Both the position numbers and the translations under genes were made by a program. This document shows, piece by piece, positions 1 through 6,631 of a DNA stretch of 23,356 nt; position 1 is the stretch's first letter; every line of letters starts with the position of its first letter. The DNA is from a virus. The DNA is taken from positions 1-23,356 of the IMG/VR virus record IMGVR_UViG_3300037488_001080. One strand, given 5' to 3'. The notes under the pieces are model-generated. The model was given only the letters and a program-made list of their open reading frames with translations. It was not told the DNA's origin and made no database searches.

Positions 1-1
1 A

Positions 2-565
2 AATTGGAGAACACAAGATGGTAAAGTACCAGATTGGAGTACAAGAGATTTTCATACGTTAGAATTGATGAATAATTCATTAGTTGATAACATTAACTCA
101 AAAGTTGGTCAGGACGATACCTTAATTATGTTAGGTGATATTGCATTTGGTGGTTTTGAGAATATAAAAATTTTCTTGGATCGTTTGGTATGTAAAAACA
201 TTCATTTGGTAATGGGTAATCACGATCACCACATTAGAAATAATAGAGAAAACATTAGAGAAATGTTTTTATCTGTCAATGACTACCTCCAAGTTAGAAT
301 TGACGGGGCTGATTTTGTTATGACACATTATCCGTTTGAAAGTTGGAATGGACTTAATAAAGGTGTTATACACCTTCACGGACACGTTCACTTACCTGCA
401 AGTAGAAAGTGGGGTAAAGGTAAACGATTAGATGTTGGTGTTGACGGTAACAATCTATCACCATATAGTATAACTGAAGTTGTACATATGATGGATAAAC
501 GAGATATCGTTCCTGAAATGGAGGGTGATCACCATTTAGATGATTTAGTTGGGGTTGTAGGATAA
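2..565 (+). CDS. Calcineurin-like metallophosphoesterase, 5' end outside window
   Basis: The reading frame is open from the left edge (first full codon at 2) to a TAA at 563-565, so the N-terminus, including the expected first D-x-H metal motif, is missing. The visible metallophosphoesterase motifs are LGDIAFG (about nt 131-151), GNHDHH (about 215-232), THYPFESW and a final HGHVH. These are the GD, GNHD, and GHxH metal ligands of small (about 180-200 aa) calcineurin-like phosphoesterases common in phages. The family hydrolyses phosphomonoesters or phosphodiesters with two bound metals. The substrate is unknown; a 2',3'-cyclic phosphate or nucleotide is possible given the RNA-repair genes nearby, but that is inference. 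The Met codon at 68 is unlikely to be the true start, because upstream codons read smoothly as protein. Confidence 0.85.
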   Translation, partial: NWRTQDGKVPDWSTRDFHTLELMNNSLVDNINSKVGQDDTLIMLGDIAFGGFENIKIFLDRLVCKNIHLVMGNHDHHIRNNRENIREMFLSVNDYLQVRIDGADFVMTHYPFESWNGLNKGVIHLHGHVHLPASRKWGKGKRLDVGVDGNNLSPYSITEVVHMMDKRDIVPEMEGDHHLDDLVGVVG

Positions 566-576
566 TTTACAACCCC
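551..576 (+). terminator. Hairpin overlapping the stop codon of the phosphoesterase gene
   Basis: GGGGTTGTA (551-559) and TACAACCCC (568-576) form a perfect 9-bp stem around an 8-nt loop. The stem starts within the last codons of the upstream gene. An AT-rich but not pure T tract follows. It probably ends transcription of the phosphoesterase gene; the next gene begins 15 nt later. Confidence 0.55.
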
Positions 577-591
577 AATATATTTATTAGT

Positions 592-1830
592 ATGAAAATT
601 ATTATAACAGAAAGTCAATGTAGAATTATTAACGAAGCGTTAGGTGTTCCTGATAATATTTTGAATGCGTCAGAAGAATTATTTAATATTGTTGCACAAA
701 ATATTAAAAGTATTAATTATAAAAGTGATGACTATAATTTCGAAGGTGATGTTGATATTGAGTTAGGTTATAATAAAAAAATAGTAATTGATCATTATGA
801 ATTACTGGTTGATGTGAAGAATTATGATGGGTATGAAGGTGATGTGGATATTGCATCAATGGGTATGTCACAAACATTTAAGTTTGATAAAGACATAATG
901 ATGAAAAAAATAAAACCATCAACAAATGCTTCCTTAACAATTACCTATGTTGTTCCTGAAGAGTGGGAACCTAATCAGTTATATGATGCGTTGATGAATA
1001 ATAAAAACGAACACTTAGCGTCAATTGCTCACGAAATAAAACATAAGTACGATAAACAATCAAAACGAATTGATTTAATTGGTAGAGATGTTAAATATAC
1101 TGCAAATCAAAGAATATCCACATTTGCTATTCCGGTAATTGATCAAAAGTTTTTTAGGTATCTATATTACATTTCGATTGCTGAAAATTTAGTTAGACCT
1201 ACTGAAGTTGCGTCTAAATTAAAAAGTGAAAATATAACGAAATCTCAGTTTAGAGGATTTTTGGAAAATAATAGGGTTTATAAAGAACTTATGGAGGTTA
1301 AAAATTTCACATACGAAAAACTAATTGAAGGTATGTATGAGAGAATGGATAGAGTTGACGCCTTACTTGACCATATTAATGAAGATACGTCTCAAATGAC
1401 GGATCAAGAAAAAATTAAAAGGGTGTTAGAATTGGTTTATATAAATCTTGCCAACATTAAATTGGAAACATTCGATGAAATGGTTAGTAGTAAAGAGGAT
1501 AGTTTAAAACAGTTCTTCAAACAATTAATGGGAGGTGTCCCATCATTTATATCTGATGATAATGAGAAAAACATGGAACAATTAAGACAAAAATTCATAA
1601 ATAGTGTTATTAAATATGAAAAAGACCCTTTAAAGTTCTTCCAAGTTGAATGTGAAAAATTCAATTATGTTGCAACAAAAATGTTGAAAAAAATTGGTAA
1701 ACTTTATGCTATGGCAAAAGATGATGAACCGGTTAATGAATCTATTATTAATTGGGAACTTCATCAGAAGTTAATGGAAAAAAAGTATGGAAAAAGACCA
1801 ATATCCAAAAAAATTTCTTACTTAAAGTAA
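592..1830 (+). CDS. Unknown phage protein with an HExxH zinc-metalloprotease-like motif
   Basis: A 412-aa protein whose N-terminus, MKIIITESQ, resembles a start I recall from many environmental phage proteins. Residues 147-151 are H-E-I-K-H in the context ASIAHEIKHKYD. This fits the HExxH zinc site of gluzincin/zincin peptidases, with the two His and Glu on a predicted helix. E198 or E205 (in SIAENLVRPTEVAS, about 50 residues downstream) could be the third zinc ligand. The C-terminal half is helical and charged, with no signal peptide or membrane segment. A role as a processing or host-directed protease is inference from the motif alone. The gene stands alone after a terminator hairpin and is followed by a promoter-like site. 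Confidence is high that it is a gene and low for the function. Confidence 0.8.
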   Translation: MKIIITESQCRIINEALGVPDNILNASEELFNIVAQNIKSINYKSDDYNFEGDVDIELGYNKKIVIDHYELLVDVKNYDGYEGDVDIASMGMSQTFKFDKDIMMKKIKPSTNASLTITYVVPEEWEPNQLYDALMNNKNEHLASIAHEIKHKYDKQSKRIDLIGRDVKYTANQRISTFAIPVIDQKFFRYLYYISIAENLVRPTEVASKLKSENITKSQFRGFLENNRVYKELMEVKNFTYEKLIEGMYERMDRVDALLDHINEDTSQMTDQEKIKRVLELVYINLANIKLETFDEMVSSKEDSLKQFFKQLMGGVPSFISDDNEKNMEQLRQKFINSVIKYEKDPLKFFQVECEKFNYVATKMLKKIGKLYAMAKDDEPVNESIINWELHQKLMEKKYGKRPISKKISYLK

Positions 1831-1850
1831 ATTAATCAAAATTTTTTTAT

Positions 1851-1858
1851 TATCTTTG
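1851..1858 (+). promoter_or_regulatory. Bacteroidota-type -7 element (TATCTTTG)
   Basis: TATCTTTG fits the TAnnTTTG consensus of the primary sigma factor in Bacteroidota and lies in the only gap before the gene at 1866. No TTTG -33 box is seen at the usual 19-21 nt upstream. The start codon lies only 7 nt beyond the element, so the transcript would be nearly leaderless. Confidence 0.4.
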
Positions 1859-1865
1859 TTCTTAT

Positions 1866-2048
1866 ATGAAAAAACCATGTAAGGAATGTCCTCATTTTAT
1901 TAAAAATCACCACAATGATATGATTGTTAGTTTTGCCGAAAGAACTGGTAAAAAACATAATTGTCATATGACGGAAGGAAAAAAAGATTTGTGGAATGTT
2001 ACGGATAAAAAACTTGAATGTTATGGCAGCAAAAAAGATAGAAACTAA
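1866..2048 (+). CDS. Small four-cysteine protein, DUF6283-like
   Basis: A 60-aa protein with PCKECPH at residues 4-10, NCH at 32-34 and ECYG at 51-54. The CxxCP ... CH ... C-x-G layout resembles the DUF6283 family of small bacterial and phage proteins, whose cysteines probably bind zinc or another metal. C5, C8, C33 and C52 are the candidate ligands, with H34 and other histidines as possible extras. Its function is unknown. It has its own TAnnTTTG promoter-like element just upstream, so it may be expressed by host RNA polymerase. The family link is from pattern memory and is moderate; the gene itself is well supported by position and composition. Confidence 0.7.
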   Translation: MKKPCKECPHFIKNHHNDMIVSFAERTGKKHNCHMTEGKKDLWNVTDKKLECYGSKKDRN

Positions 2049-2067
2049 ATTTGGAACTTATATTGAT

Positions 2068-2397
2068 ATGGAAACAAAAAGCAACACACAAATAACTAGT
2101 GATAAGATCACGGTATTTGTGGAACGATTGAAAAAGATTGGTATTGAAGTAAAACTTGTGGGTAACTACCCTTGGGTTTATATTGATGAAATCTGTGGTA
2201 TCAAAGTAAAAGAAAAGTTTGCAGGTAATCACGGGTTTACCATAATCTTTCTTCCTGTAAGAACTGACACTCCACCATCTAATTTCACAGATATTGGGGA
2301 GACATTCAAATTGATAAGAAAATACAGTAGACAGGGTCTATTGGTAAAGATGATGAAAGATGATGAAAAAGACGGATTGTATAATACAGATAAATAA
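2068..2397 (+). CDS. Hypothetical protein, about 109 aa
   Basis: I do not recognise the family. The frame is also open upstream, with ATG codons at 1996 and 2023, but both lie inside the preceding gene. I chose 2068 (METKSNTQ...) because it leaves a 19-nt gap after the previous stop at 2048. From there the protein has an amphipathic helix, followed by a beta-rich middle (VKLVGNYPWVYIDEICG), then FTIIFLPVRTD, and a basic C-terminal helix (FKLIRKYSRQ). It looks like a small soluble alpha/beta phage protein. It is the first of a run of small genes leading to the RNA-repair pair at 3006-4827. The start is uncertain by up to 24 residues. Confidence 0.65.
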   Translation: METKSNTQITSDKITVFVERLKKIGIEVKLVGNYPWVYIDEICGIKVKEKFAGNHGFTIIFLPVRTDTPPSNFTDIGETFKLIRKYSRQGLLVKMMKDDEKDGLYNTDK

Positions 2398-2403
2398 TAA
2401 ATT

Positions 2404-2571
2404 ATGAAAAATGTTATGAAAGACCGAAAGATTATTAAAATTGAAATACCAAAAGTTATTTGGGATGCTGAAATGTCCATTTTCAATTTTAGACCGATAT
2501 TTAAAACTTGGATGGAGAGTGTACTAGAGACAGTTAATAAAACAAGTGAAATGTATTCAAAACAAAAATAA
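2404..2571 (+). CDS. Small hypothetical protein, 55 aa
   Basis: A short open frame, starting ATG at 2404 and ending TAA at 2569-2571, fills the space between two longer genes on the same strand. It begins 6 nt after the preceding stop. The product is MKNVMKDRKIIKIEIP..., with a basic, beta-prone N-terminus and a helical C-terminus rich in W, F and M (PIFKTWMESVLETV). A second ATG at 2416 is possible. The family and function are unknown. A minus-strand open frame across the same stretch is rejected, because every other gene in the window runs on the + strand and this gene tiles the gap neatly. Confidence 0.55.
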   Translation: MKNVMKDRKIIKIEIPKVIWDAEMSIFNFRPIFKTWMESVLETVNKTSEMYSKQK

Positions 2572-2614
2572 CATTTCATATACACCTTGTTACACACATT
2601 TAAAATTTATTTAT

Positions 2615-3025
2615 ATGGAAACTAAATTCAAAATTCCTAAGTTTATAAAAAATGACAATTCTTTTTTGAAGGACGATTATGATGAATATTCAATCACATA
2701 TTTGAAAGGAACTAAGGTTCACCAATTAAGAATTGTTATAGATGGGTATCTAACCAAACAATCAATAAATATCATTGATGGTAATTCAGGTTATAAAAAC
2801 AAAATATTACTCGCTATTAAAGAATATCTTGAAAATGGTAGGAATTGTAAAAATAAAGTTACTAAAAGAGTAACACTACCATATTTAGAAAACTTTTATT
2901 CTAAAAAAATAGTTCATAATGTTAAAACATATTTATTAACAATTAATAAAGAAGAATCAAGGGATAAATTAACTGAACTTGGTTTAATAAATCATATTTG
3001 TAAAAATGGAAAAACAAAAATATAG
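2615..3025 (+). CDS. Hypothetical protein, 136 aa
   Basis: The chosen start is the ATG at 2615 (METKFKIPKF...), directly after a TTTATTTAT stretch. The frame is open to 2546, but the extra residues overlap the previous gene and look non-coding. The product is basic and lysine-rich, with a beta-strand-rich N-terminal half (YSITYLKGTKVHQLRIVIDG) and a helical C-terminal half. No known motif was found. The end overlaps the start of the cREC gene by 20 nt, which suggests co-transcription and coupled translation with that gene. Confidence 0.7.
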   Translation: METKFKIPKFIKNDNSFLKDDYDEYSITYLKGTKVHQLRIVIDGYLTKQSINIIDGNSGYKNKILLAIKEYLENGRNCKNKVTKRVTLPYLENFYSKKIVHNVKTYLLTINKEESRDKLTELGLINHICKNGKTKI

Positions 3026-3422
3026 AATTTATTTAGATGATGTAAGAACACCAGTTGATAAAGATTGGGTTGTGGTTCGTTCTTACGATGAGTTTGTCCA
3101 AAAAATAAACTCAATTGGTTTGGAGAACATTGAGTTAATCTCATTAGATCATGACTTGGGTGACAGTGCTATGTCAGAATGGTTATATGGTGTTACTAAA
3201 AATTATTCAATTAACTACGATAACATCACTGAAAAAACTGGTATGGATTGTACTAAATGGTTAGTGAATCAATGGTTAGATGGTAAGCCTGTTGTTGAGG
3301 TTGTAGTTCATTCCGCAAACGCTGTTGGTAGTGCAAATATGATGGGTTACATTAACAATTACCGACACTTAAATAGAATGGAACAAAATTGTGTAAGAGT
3401 TAAAATTGAACATACAGTATAA
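3006..3422 (+). CDS. Cyclic-phosphate-processing receiver (cREC) domain protein
   Basis: The 138-aa sequence carries the signature of the cREC family: LDDVRTP at residues 10-16, SLDHDLG at 46-52, and VHSANAVGSANM at 101-112. This is a receiver-like fold in which conserved Asp residues (D11, D12, D48, D50) and H102 form the putative active site. The family was predicted from its genomic association with RNA-repair enzymes to process 2',3'-cyclic phosphate ends of cleaved RNA; I know of no direct biochemical proof. Its position two genes before an RNA ligase fits that prediction. It overlaps the preceding gene by 20 nt, and its length is normal for a single-domain member. It is not a classical two-component regulator, because it has no output domain and the phospho-acceptor surroundings differ. 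Confidence 0.8.
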   Translation: MEKQKYRIYLDDVRTPVDKDWVVVRSYDEFVQKINSIGLENIELISLDHDLGDSAMSEWLYGVTKNYSINYDNITEKTGMDCTKWLVNQWLDGKPVVEVVVHSANAVGSANMMGYINNYRHLNRMEQNCVRVKIEHTV

Positions 3423-3432
3423 AAATAAAATT

Positions 3433-3693
3433 ATGGAATTAGAAAAATTTGAACAAGCAAAAAAAGTTAAAGAAGATCTTGATAGATTGGAAAGACAGAA
3501 GCATAAATTAGAATCTGCGCTTAAATCTTGTGGTTTGAGTGTCACGATTGGATTTACGCATTCAGGAGGATTCAACAGAAAAGGTGAGGTCAGTTTCTAT
3601 AACAAAGAGATTATTAAAGAAATGGTCTCTAAAGAACTTGATAGAGTGAATGAAGAAATTGATTTAGTAAAAAAAGAATTTGAAAACGTATAA
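3433..3693 (+). CDS. Small coiled-coil protein, 86 aa
   Basis: I chose ATG 3433 (MELEKFEQ...) over an in-frame ATG at 3406 that lies within the preceding gene. The first 37 residues are a strongly charged heptad-like helix (EQAKKVKEDLDRLERQKHKL). A short glycine-rich turn follows (TIGFTHSGGF), and then a second charged helix, so a helical hairpin is likely. No enzymatic motif is present. The gene sits between the cREC and RNA-ligase genes, with 10 nt before it and 3 nt after it, so it is almost certainly translated from the same message. It could be an adaptor or oligomerisation partner, but this is only suggested by position. Confidence 0.7.
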   Translation: MELEKFEQAKKVKEDLDRLERQKHKLESALKSCGLSVTIGFTHSGGFNRKGEVSFYNKEIIKEMVSKELDRVNEEIDLVKKEFENV

Positions 3694-3696
3694 AAA

Positions 3697-4827
3697 ATGG
3701 AAAATTTAAATAGTGTATGTTATGTTGGTGTAATCGGTGAAATCGTACCAATAGAAGGGGCGGATAACATAGAAGTTGTATTAGTTGGTGGATGGCAAGC
3801 GATCACCAAGAAAGGAGAATACCAAGTTGGAGATAAGGTAGTTGTTGCAACTACCGATGCGGTAATACCTGTTGACTTATCTGATTTAATGGGTGTAACT
3901 GGTTACCTAAGAAAAGGTCAAAGAGTTCGTACCGTTAAACTTCGTGGAGTTTACTCTGAGTGCTTAATAATCAGTAAGAATATTTTTCTTTTAAGGAAAT
4001 GGCCCACTCTTACAGAAGGAGAAGATTTAATGGAATTGTTAGGTATCACCAAATATGAACCACCAGTTAAAATGGTTGAAATGAATGTTGGTGGAAGAAA
4101 ATTCAAATACCACCAAAACCCGAACTTCCATATTTACTACAAATTCCCAAATATGAAGAACGTACCAGATATGTTCAGTGAGGAGGATGAAGTATCTATC
4201 ACTCGTAAGTTACACGGAACCAATGCTCGTTATGGTATTGTGAGAAAGAAAAAACTTTCAATCCTTGATAAGATTAAAGGATGGTTTGGTAATCAATGGA
4301 TTGGTTACGAATACGTTTATGGATCTCACAATGTTGAGAAGGGATCTGATTCCCAAGGTTTTTATGCGACTGATGTGTGGAAAACAGTTGCGGAAAAATA
4401 CGATATTCGTAAAAAACTTTGGGATCACGTTAAAGATACTTTTGATCCTAATGATGTTGGTTCAGGATTTATCATCTATGGTGAAATATATGGACACGGA
4501 ATACAAAAGAATTACGACTATGGTTTAACTGAAATCCGTTTTGCGGGATTTGACGTTGAGGTTGATGGATCTTATGTTGATAACATTTACCAATCAACTC
4601 ACTTTAAATGTTTAGGTTTAGAAGAAGTTGAAACATTATACTCAGGACAATGGTCCAAAGAAGAACAAGATAAGTATGTGTTCAATAACAACATTCACGG
4701 AACTAAAGTTCCTCACGAAGGTATTGTTGTTAAATGTTTATCTGGTAATCGTCATAAAACTGCGAAAGTAATCAACCCTGATTATTTGATTTATGGTGAA
4801 AAAAACAACGTAGGTGACTCCCATTAA
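3697..4827 (+). CDS. RNA ligase, DraRnl/Rnl5 (DRB0094) type
   Basis: A 376-aa ATP-dependent RNA ligase. Residues 1 to about 130 form a beta-rich N-terminal domain (GVIGEIVPIEGADNIEV ... GDKVVVATTDAVIPV) matching the OB-fold found ahead of the ligase domain in the Deinococcus DRB0094 ligase. The nucleotidyltransferase domain follows. Motif I is KLHGTNAR with K171 as the AMP-accepting lysine. The IIYGEIYG (259-266) and FAGFDVEVDG (282-291) stretches match motif III/IIIa. EGIVVK (341-346) matches motif IV, and KTAKVINPDY (354-363) matches motif V. Enzymes of this type seal nicked RNA with 3'-OH and 5'-phosphate ends. It follows the cREC protein and a coiled-coil protein in an apparent operon that ends in a terminator overlapping its stop codon. 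All the core motifs are intact, so it is probably active. Confidence 0.9.
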   Translation: MENLNSVCYVGVIGEIVPIEGADNIEVVLVGGWQAITKKGEYQVGDKVVVATTDAVIPVDLSDLMGVTGYLRKGQRVRTVKLRGVYSECLIISKNIFLLRKWPTLTEGEDLMELLGITKYEPPVKMVEMNVGGRKFKYHQNPNFHIYYKFPNMKNVPDMFSEEDEVSITRKLHGTNARYGIVRKKKLSILDKIKGWFGNQWIGYEYVYGSHNVEKGSDSQGFYATDVWKTVAEKYDIRKKLWDHVKDTFDPNDVGSGFIIYGEIYGHGIQKNYDYGLTEIRFAGFDVEVDGSYVDNIYQSTHFKCLGLEEVETLYSGQWSKEEQDKYVFNNNIHGTKVPHEGIVVKCLSGNRHKTAKVINPDYLIYGEKNNVGDSH

Positions 4828-4848
4828 CTTGATGGGATCACTTTTTTT
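4814..4848 (+). terminator. Rho-independent terminator after the RNA ligase gene
   Basis: GTGACTCCCAT (4814-4824) pairs with ATGGGATCAC (4832-4841), with one bulged C and a 7-nt loop. Seven T residues follow (4842-4848). The hairpin includes the last sense codons and the stop codon of the ligase gene. Confidence 0.8.
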
Positions 4849-4875
4849 ATTTATATTTAAAAAAATAACAAGAAT

Positions 4876-6021
4876 ATGGGAATAAAACATTTAATTCAGG
4901 AAAATCCTAATATGGATTTAAATTTGGTCCGTTTAATATCTAAACTTGACCCAAGCAAAACTAATAAACTAACTCCATTTATGGTAAAAGTTTTTAAAAA
5001 AAGAATGGATGAATTTGAAAAAGAAGTCTCTCAAGAGCACGGCATTTATTCAAGATATGAATATGTTAATAGTAAGATGAGTGATGCAAGTGGTTTTGAA
5101 AAATTAATATTAACTTGGGTTATAGATCAATTTAGGGTGGAAAATATTGAAATCTTAAAAGAATTTAATGAGGTTTTGGATAAAGGTTTGGTAGATCAAA
5201 ATGACATATCTAAATACGAAAATTTTGAAGAAATTACAAATCAATTGTCGGTCGCTAAAACAAGAGATTTATTAAAGAAATCTAGAAAAGAAATCTCTGT
5301 TGTCTATGAAGATGATGAAATTATGATGCTTAAACCATTATCTTTTGAGGCATCTTTGAAATATGGTGCTGGAACAAAATGGTGTACAGCAATGAAAAAT
5401 GAACCTGAATATTTTTATAGATACTCTAAAAATGGTATTTTGATCTATCTTATTAATAAAGAAACCGGTAGAAAATTTGGGTGTCATTCGGAAAGATTTG
5501 ATAATAATAGAGTTCAAATCTTTAATGAGATTGATCAGGTTATTGATTCCTTCCACATGGGTTTACCATATGAAAAATTAACTATCTTAATGGATTTAAT
5601 GGATTCAGTAAAACATGGTGTTAATTCAGATTTATTTAGTGAAGAGGAAAAAAGTAAGTATGGGTTAAGAGTGAATAAATATCCGGTAGATGAAATATCA
5701 GATGTGGTAAATGAAATAATGGATATGCCAAATGAAGAAATACCAGTGAATGAAGAATTACCAAGATTAATGCCAAGATTGAACCGATTAATCCCAATGC
5801 CGGATAGAGAAATGAGAATAATGGAAGACCCAATGGTGGAAGATCAAGGACCGATAGGAATTGAATACAATATGCCTGTACCTGATAGAATGTTAATGAG
5901 AGAGATTCAAAAAGAAATTGATTCCATTATGGTTCTTGATCGTGCGGGAGCTTTCGCTCATCTTGAAAATGAAGAAGGTGACACATTACCAGGATTAGAT
6001 TACGAAGATAAACAAGGATAA
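4876..6021 (+). CDS. Large phage protein with YGAxTKWCTA core (paralog of 14569-15465)
   Basis: A 381-aa protein of a family I cannot name. A helical N-terminal region (1-140) precedes the conserved core. The core reads VVYEDDEIMMLKPLSFEAS (142-160), then LKYGAGTKWCTA (161-172), then FYRYSKNGILIYLINK (180-195). The same pattern recurs in the gene at 14569, so this is a true domain; C170, W169, Y163 and K168 are invariant between the two. The tail (about 255-381) is low-complexity, rich in Pro, Met and Glu, with repeated short blocks such as PRLMPRLNRL, and looks disordered. The gene has its own leader after the RNA-ligase terminator. The tight KWCT motif suggests a catalytic or ligand-binding cysteine, but no function is known to me. 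Confidence 0.8.
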   Translation: MGIKHLIQENPNMDLNLVRLISKLDPSKTNKLTPFMVKVFKKRMDEFEKEVSQEHGIYSRYEYVNSKMSDASGFEKLILTWVIDQFRVENIEILKEFNEVLDKGLVDQNDISKYENFEEITNQLSVAKTRDLLKKSRKEISVVYEDDEIMMLKPLSFEASLKYGAGTKWCTAMKNEPEYFYRYSKNGILIYLINKETGRKFGCHSERFDNNRVQIFNEIDQVIDSFHMGLPYEKLTILMDLMDSVKHGVNSDLFSEEEKSKYGLRVNKYPVDEISDVVNEIMDMPNEEIPVNEELPRLMPRLNRLIPMPDREMRIMEDPMVEDQGPIGIEYNMPVPDRMLMREIQKEIDSIMVLDRAGAFAHLENEEGDTLPGLDYEDKQG

Positions 6022-6037
6022 AAATAAATAAAATAAT

Positions 6038-6241
6038 ATGCAAACACTAACATTTAACACAACAAAAAGAGAAGTTAAAGTAGTTAACTCTCAAGGGGAT
6101 ACGATTTATAGTCAAGATAATGTCCCAACGGTAAAAGTAATGGAACAACACTATGAGGTTTATGTTGAGGATTTTGAAGGGAAAAAAATTCCAACATTTA
6201 GAGCCCCAATTGCTAACACAAATATGTTTATTCAAAAATAG
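6038..6241 (+). CDS. Small hypothetical beta-rich protein, 67 aa
   Basis: The product is MQTLTFNTTKREVKVVNSQG..., made mainly of alternating hydrophobic strands (REVKVVNSQGDTIYSQ, HYEVYVEDFEGKKIPTFRAP), so a small beta-sheet protein is likely. There is no signal peptide, cysteine pair or catalytic motif. The start ATG lies 16 nt after the previous gene, and the stop is 6 nt before the next, so it belongs to the same transcription unit as its neighbours. I do not recognise it. Confidence 0.65.
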   Translation: MQTLTFNTTKREVKVVNSQGDTIYSQDNVPTVKVMEQHYEVYVEDFEGKKIPTFRAPIANTNMFIQK

Positions 6242-6247
6242 TAAGTC

Positions 6248-6538
6248 ATGGATGAACCTCAAGAACGTATTAACAAAATGTATTTGAGAATAAGTGGTGA
6301 AATAACAGATCGTGAAATGCCACCACCTCCACCTAAAAAAGGTAAAACTAAAACTTTTACTCTTGATGAAAATCAAGTTAAAAAGTTGGAGGAGTGGCAG
6401 GGTCACATAAAGGCAATCTATGGGAGTTATGGAAACTACGAATATACATTCTCAAGTAGTGGTATAGGACAAAATGTCGTAGTATATAGCGAATTAGCTG
6501 ACACAGAATTAGATTTGACAGACGTTGATAGTTGGTAA
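6248..6538 (+). CDS. Hypothetical protein with proline-rich linker, 96 aa
   Basis: A 96-aa acidic protein. A short N-terminal segment is followed by a run of prolines (MPPPPPKKG, residues 24-32), a helix (LDENQVKKLEEWQGHIKAIYG), then a Ser/Tyr/Gly-rich beta region and an acidic tail ending DLTDVDSW. The proline run suggests a flexible linker between two small segments. The family and function are unknown. It starts 6 nt after the preceding gene and ends just before a small hairpin, which makes it the last gene before the separately expressed dnaK. Confidence 0.6.
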   Translation: MDEPQERINKMYLRISGEITDREMPPPPPKKGKTKTFTLDENQVKKLEEWQGHIKAIYGSYGNYEYTFSSSGIGQNVVVYSELADTELDLTDVDSW

Positions 6539-6560
6539 ACTGACAAAATGTCAGTATTTT
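6539..6560 (+). terminator. Short hairpin between the 96-aa gene and dnaK
   Basis: ACTGACA (6539-6545) and TGTCAGT (6549-6555) form a perfect 7-bp stem with a 3-nt AAA loop, beginning next to the upstream stop codon and followed by ATTTT. The tail is short in T, so this is a weak terminator or an mRNA-end structure. Confidence 0.45.
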
Positions 6561-6631
6561 ACGAATGGAATATTTTTTGAGAAACTTGGCACGACTGAAA
6601 AGTAATAATAAATAAAAATTAAAAATTAAAA

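Noticed and set aside
2229-2597. 122-aa minus-strand open frame
   Set aside because: It would be the only minus-strand gene, overlaps three + strand genes, and reads as an aromatic-rich shadow.
4265-4528. 87-aa + strand frame within the RNA ligase gene
   Set aside because: It is an out-of-frame shadow inside conserved ligase motifs.
6587-6605. TGGCACG before dnaK as a sigma-54 promoter
   Set aside because: The -24-like box is present, but the bases at the required spacing are ACTGAAAAG with no TTGC -12 box, so the promoter is incomplete.
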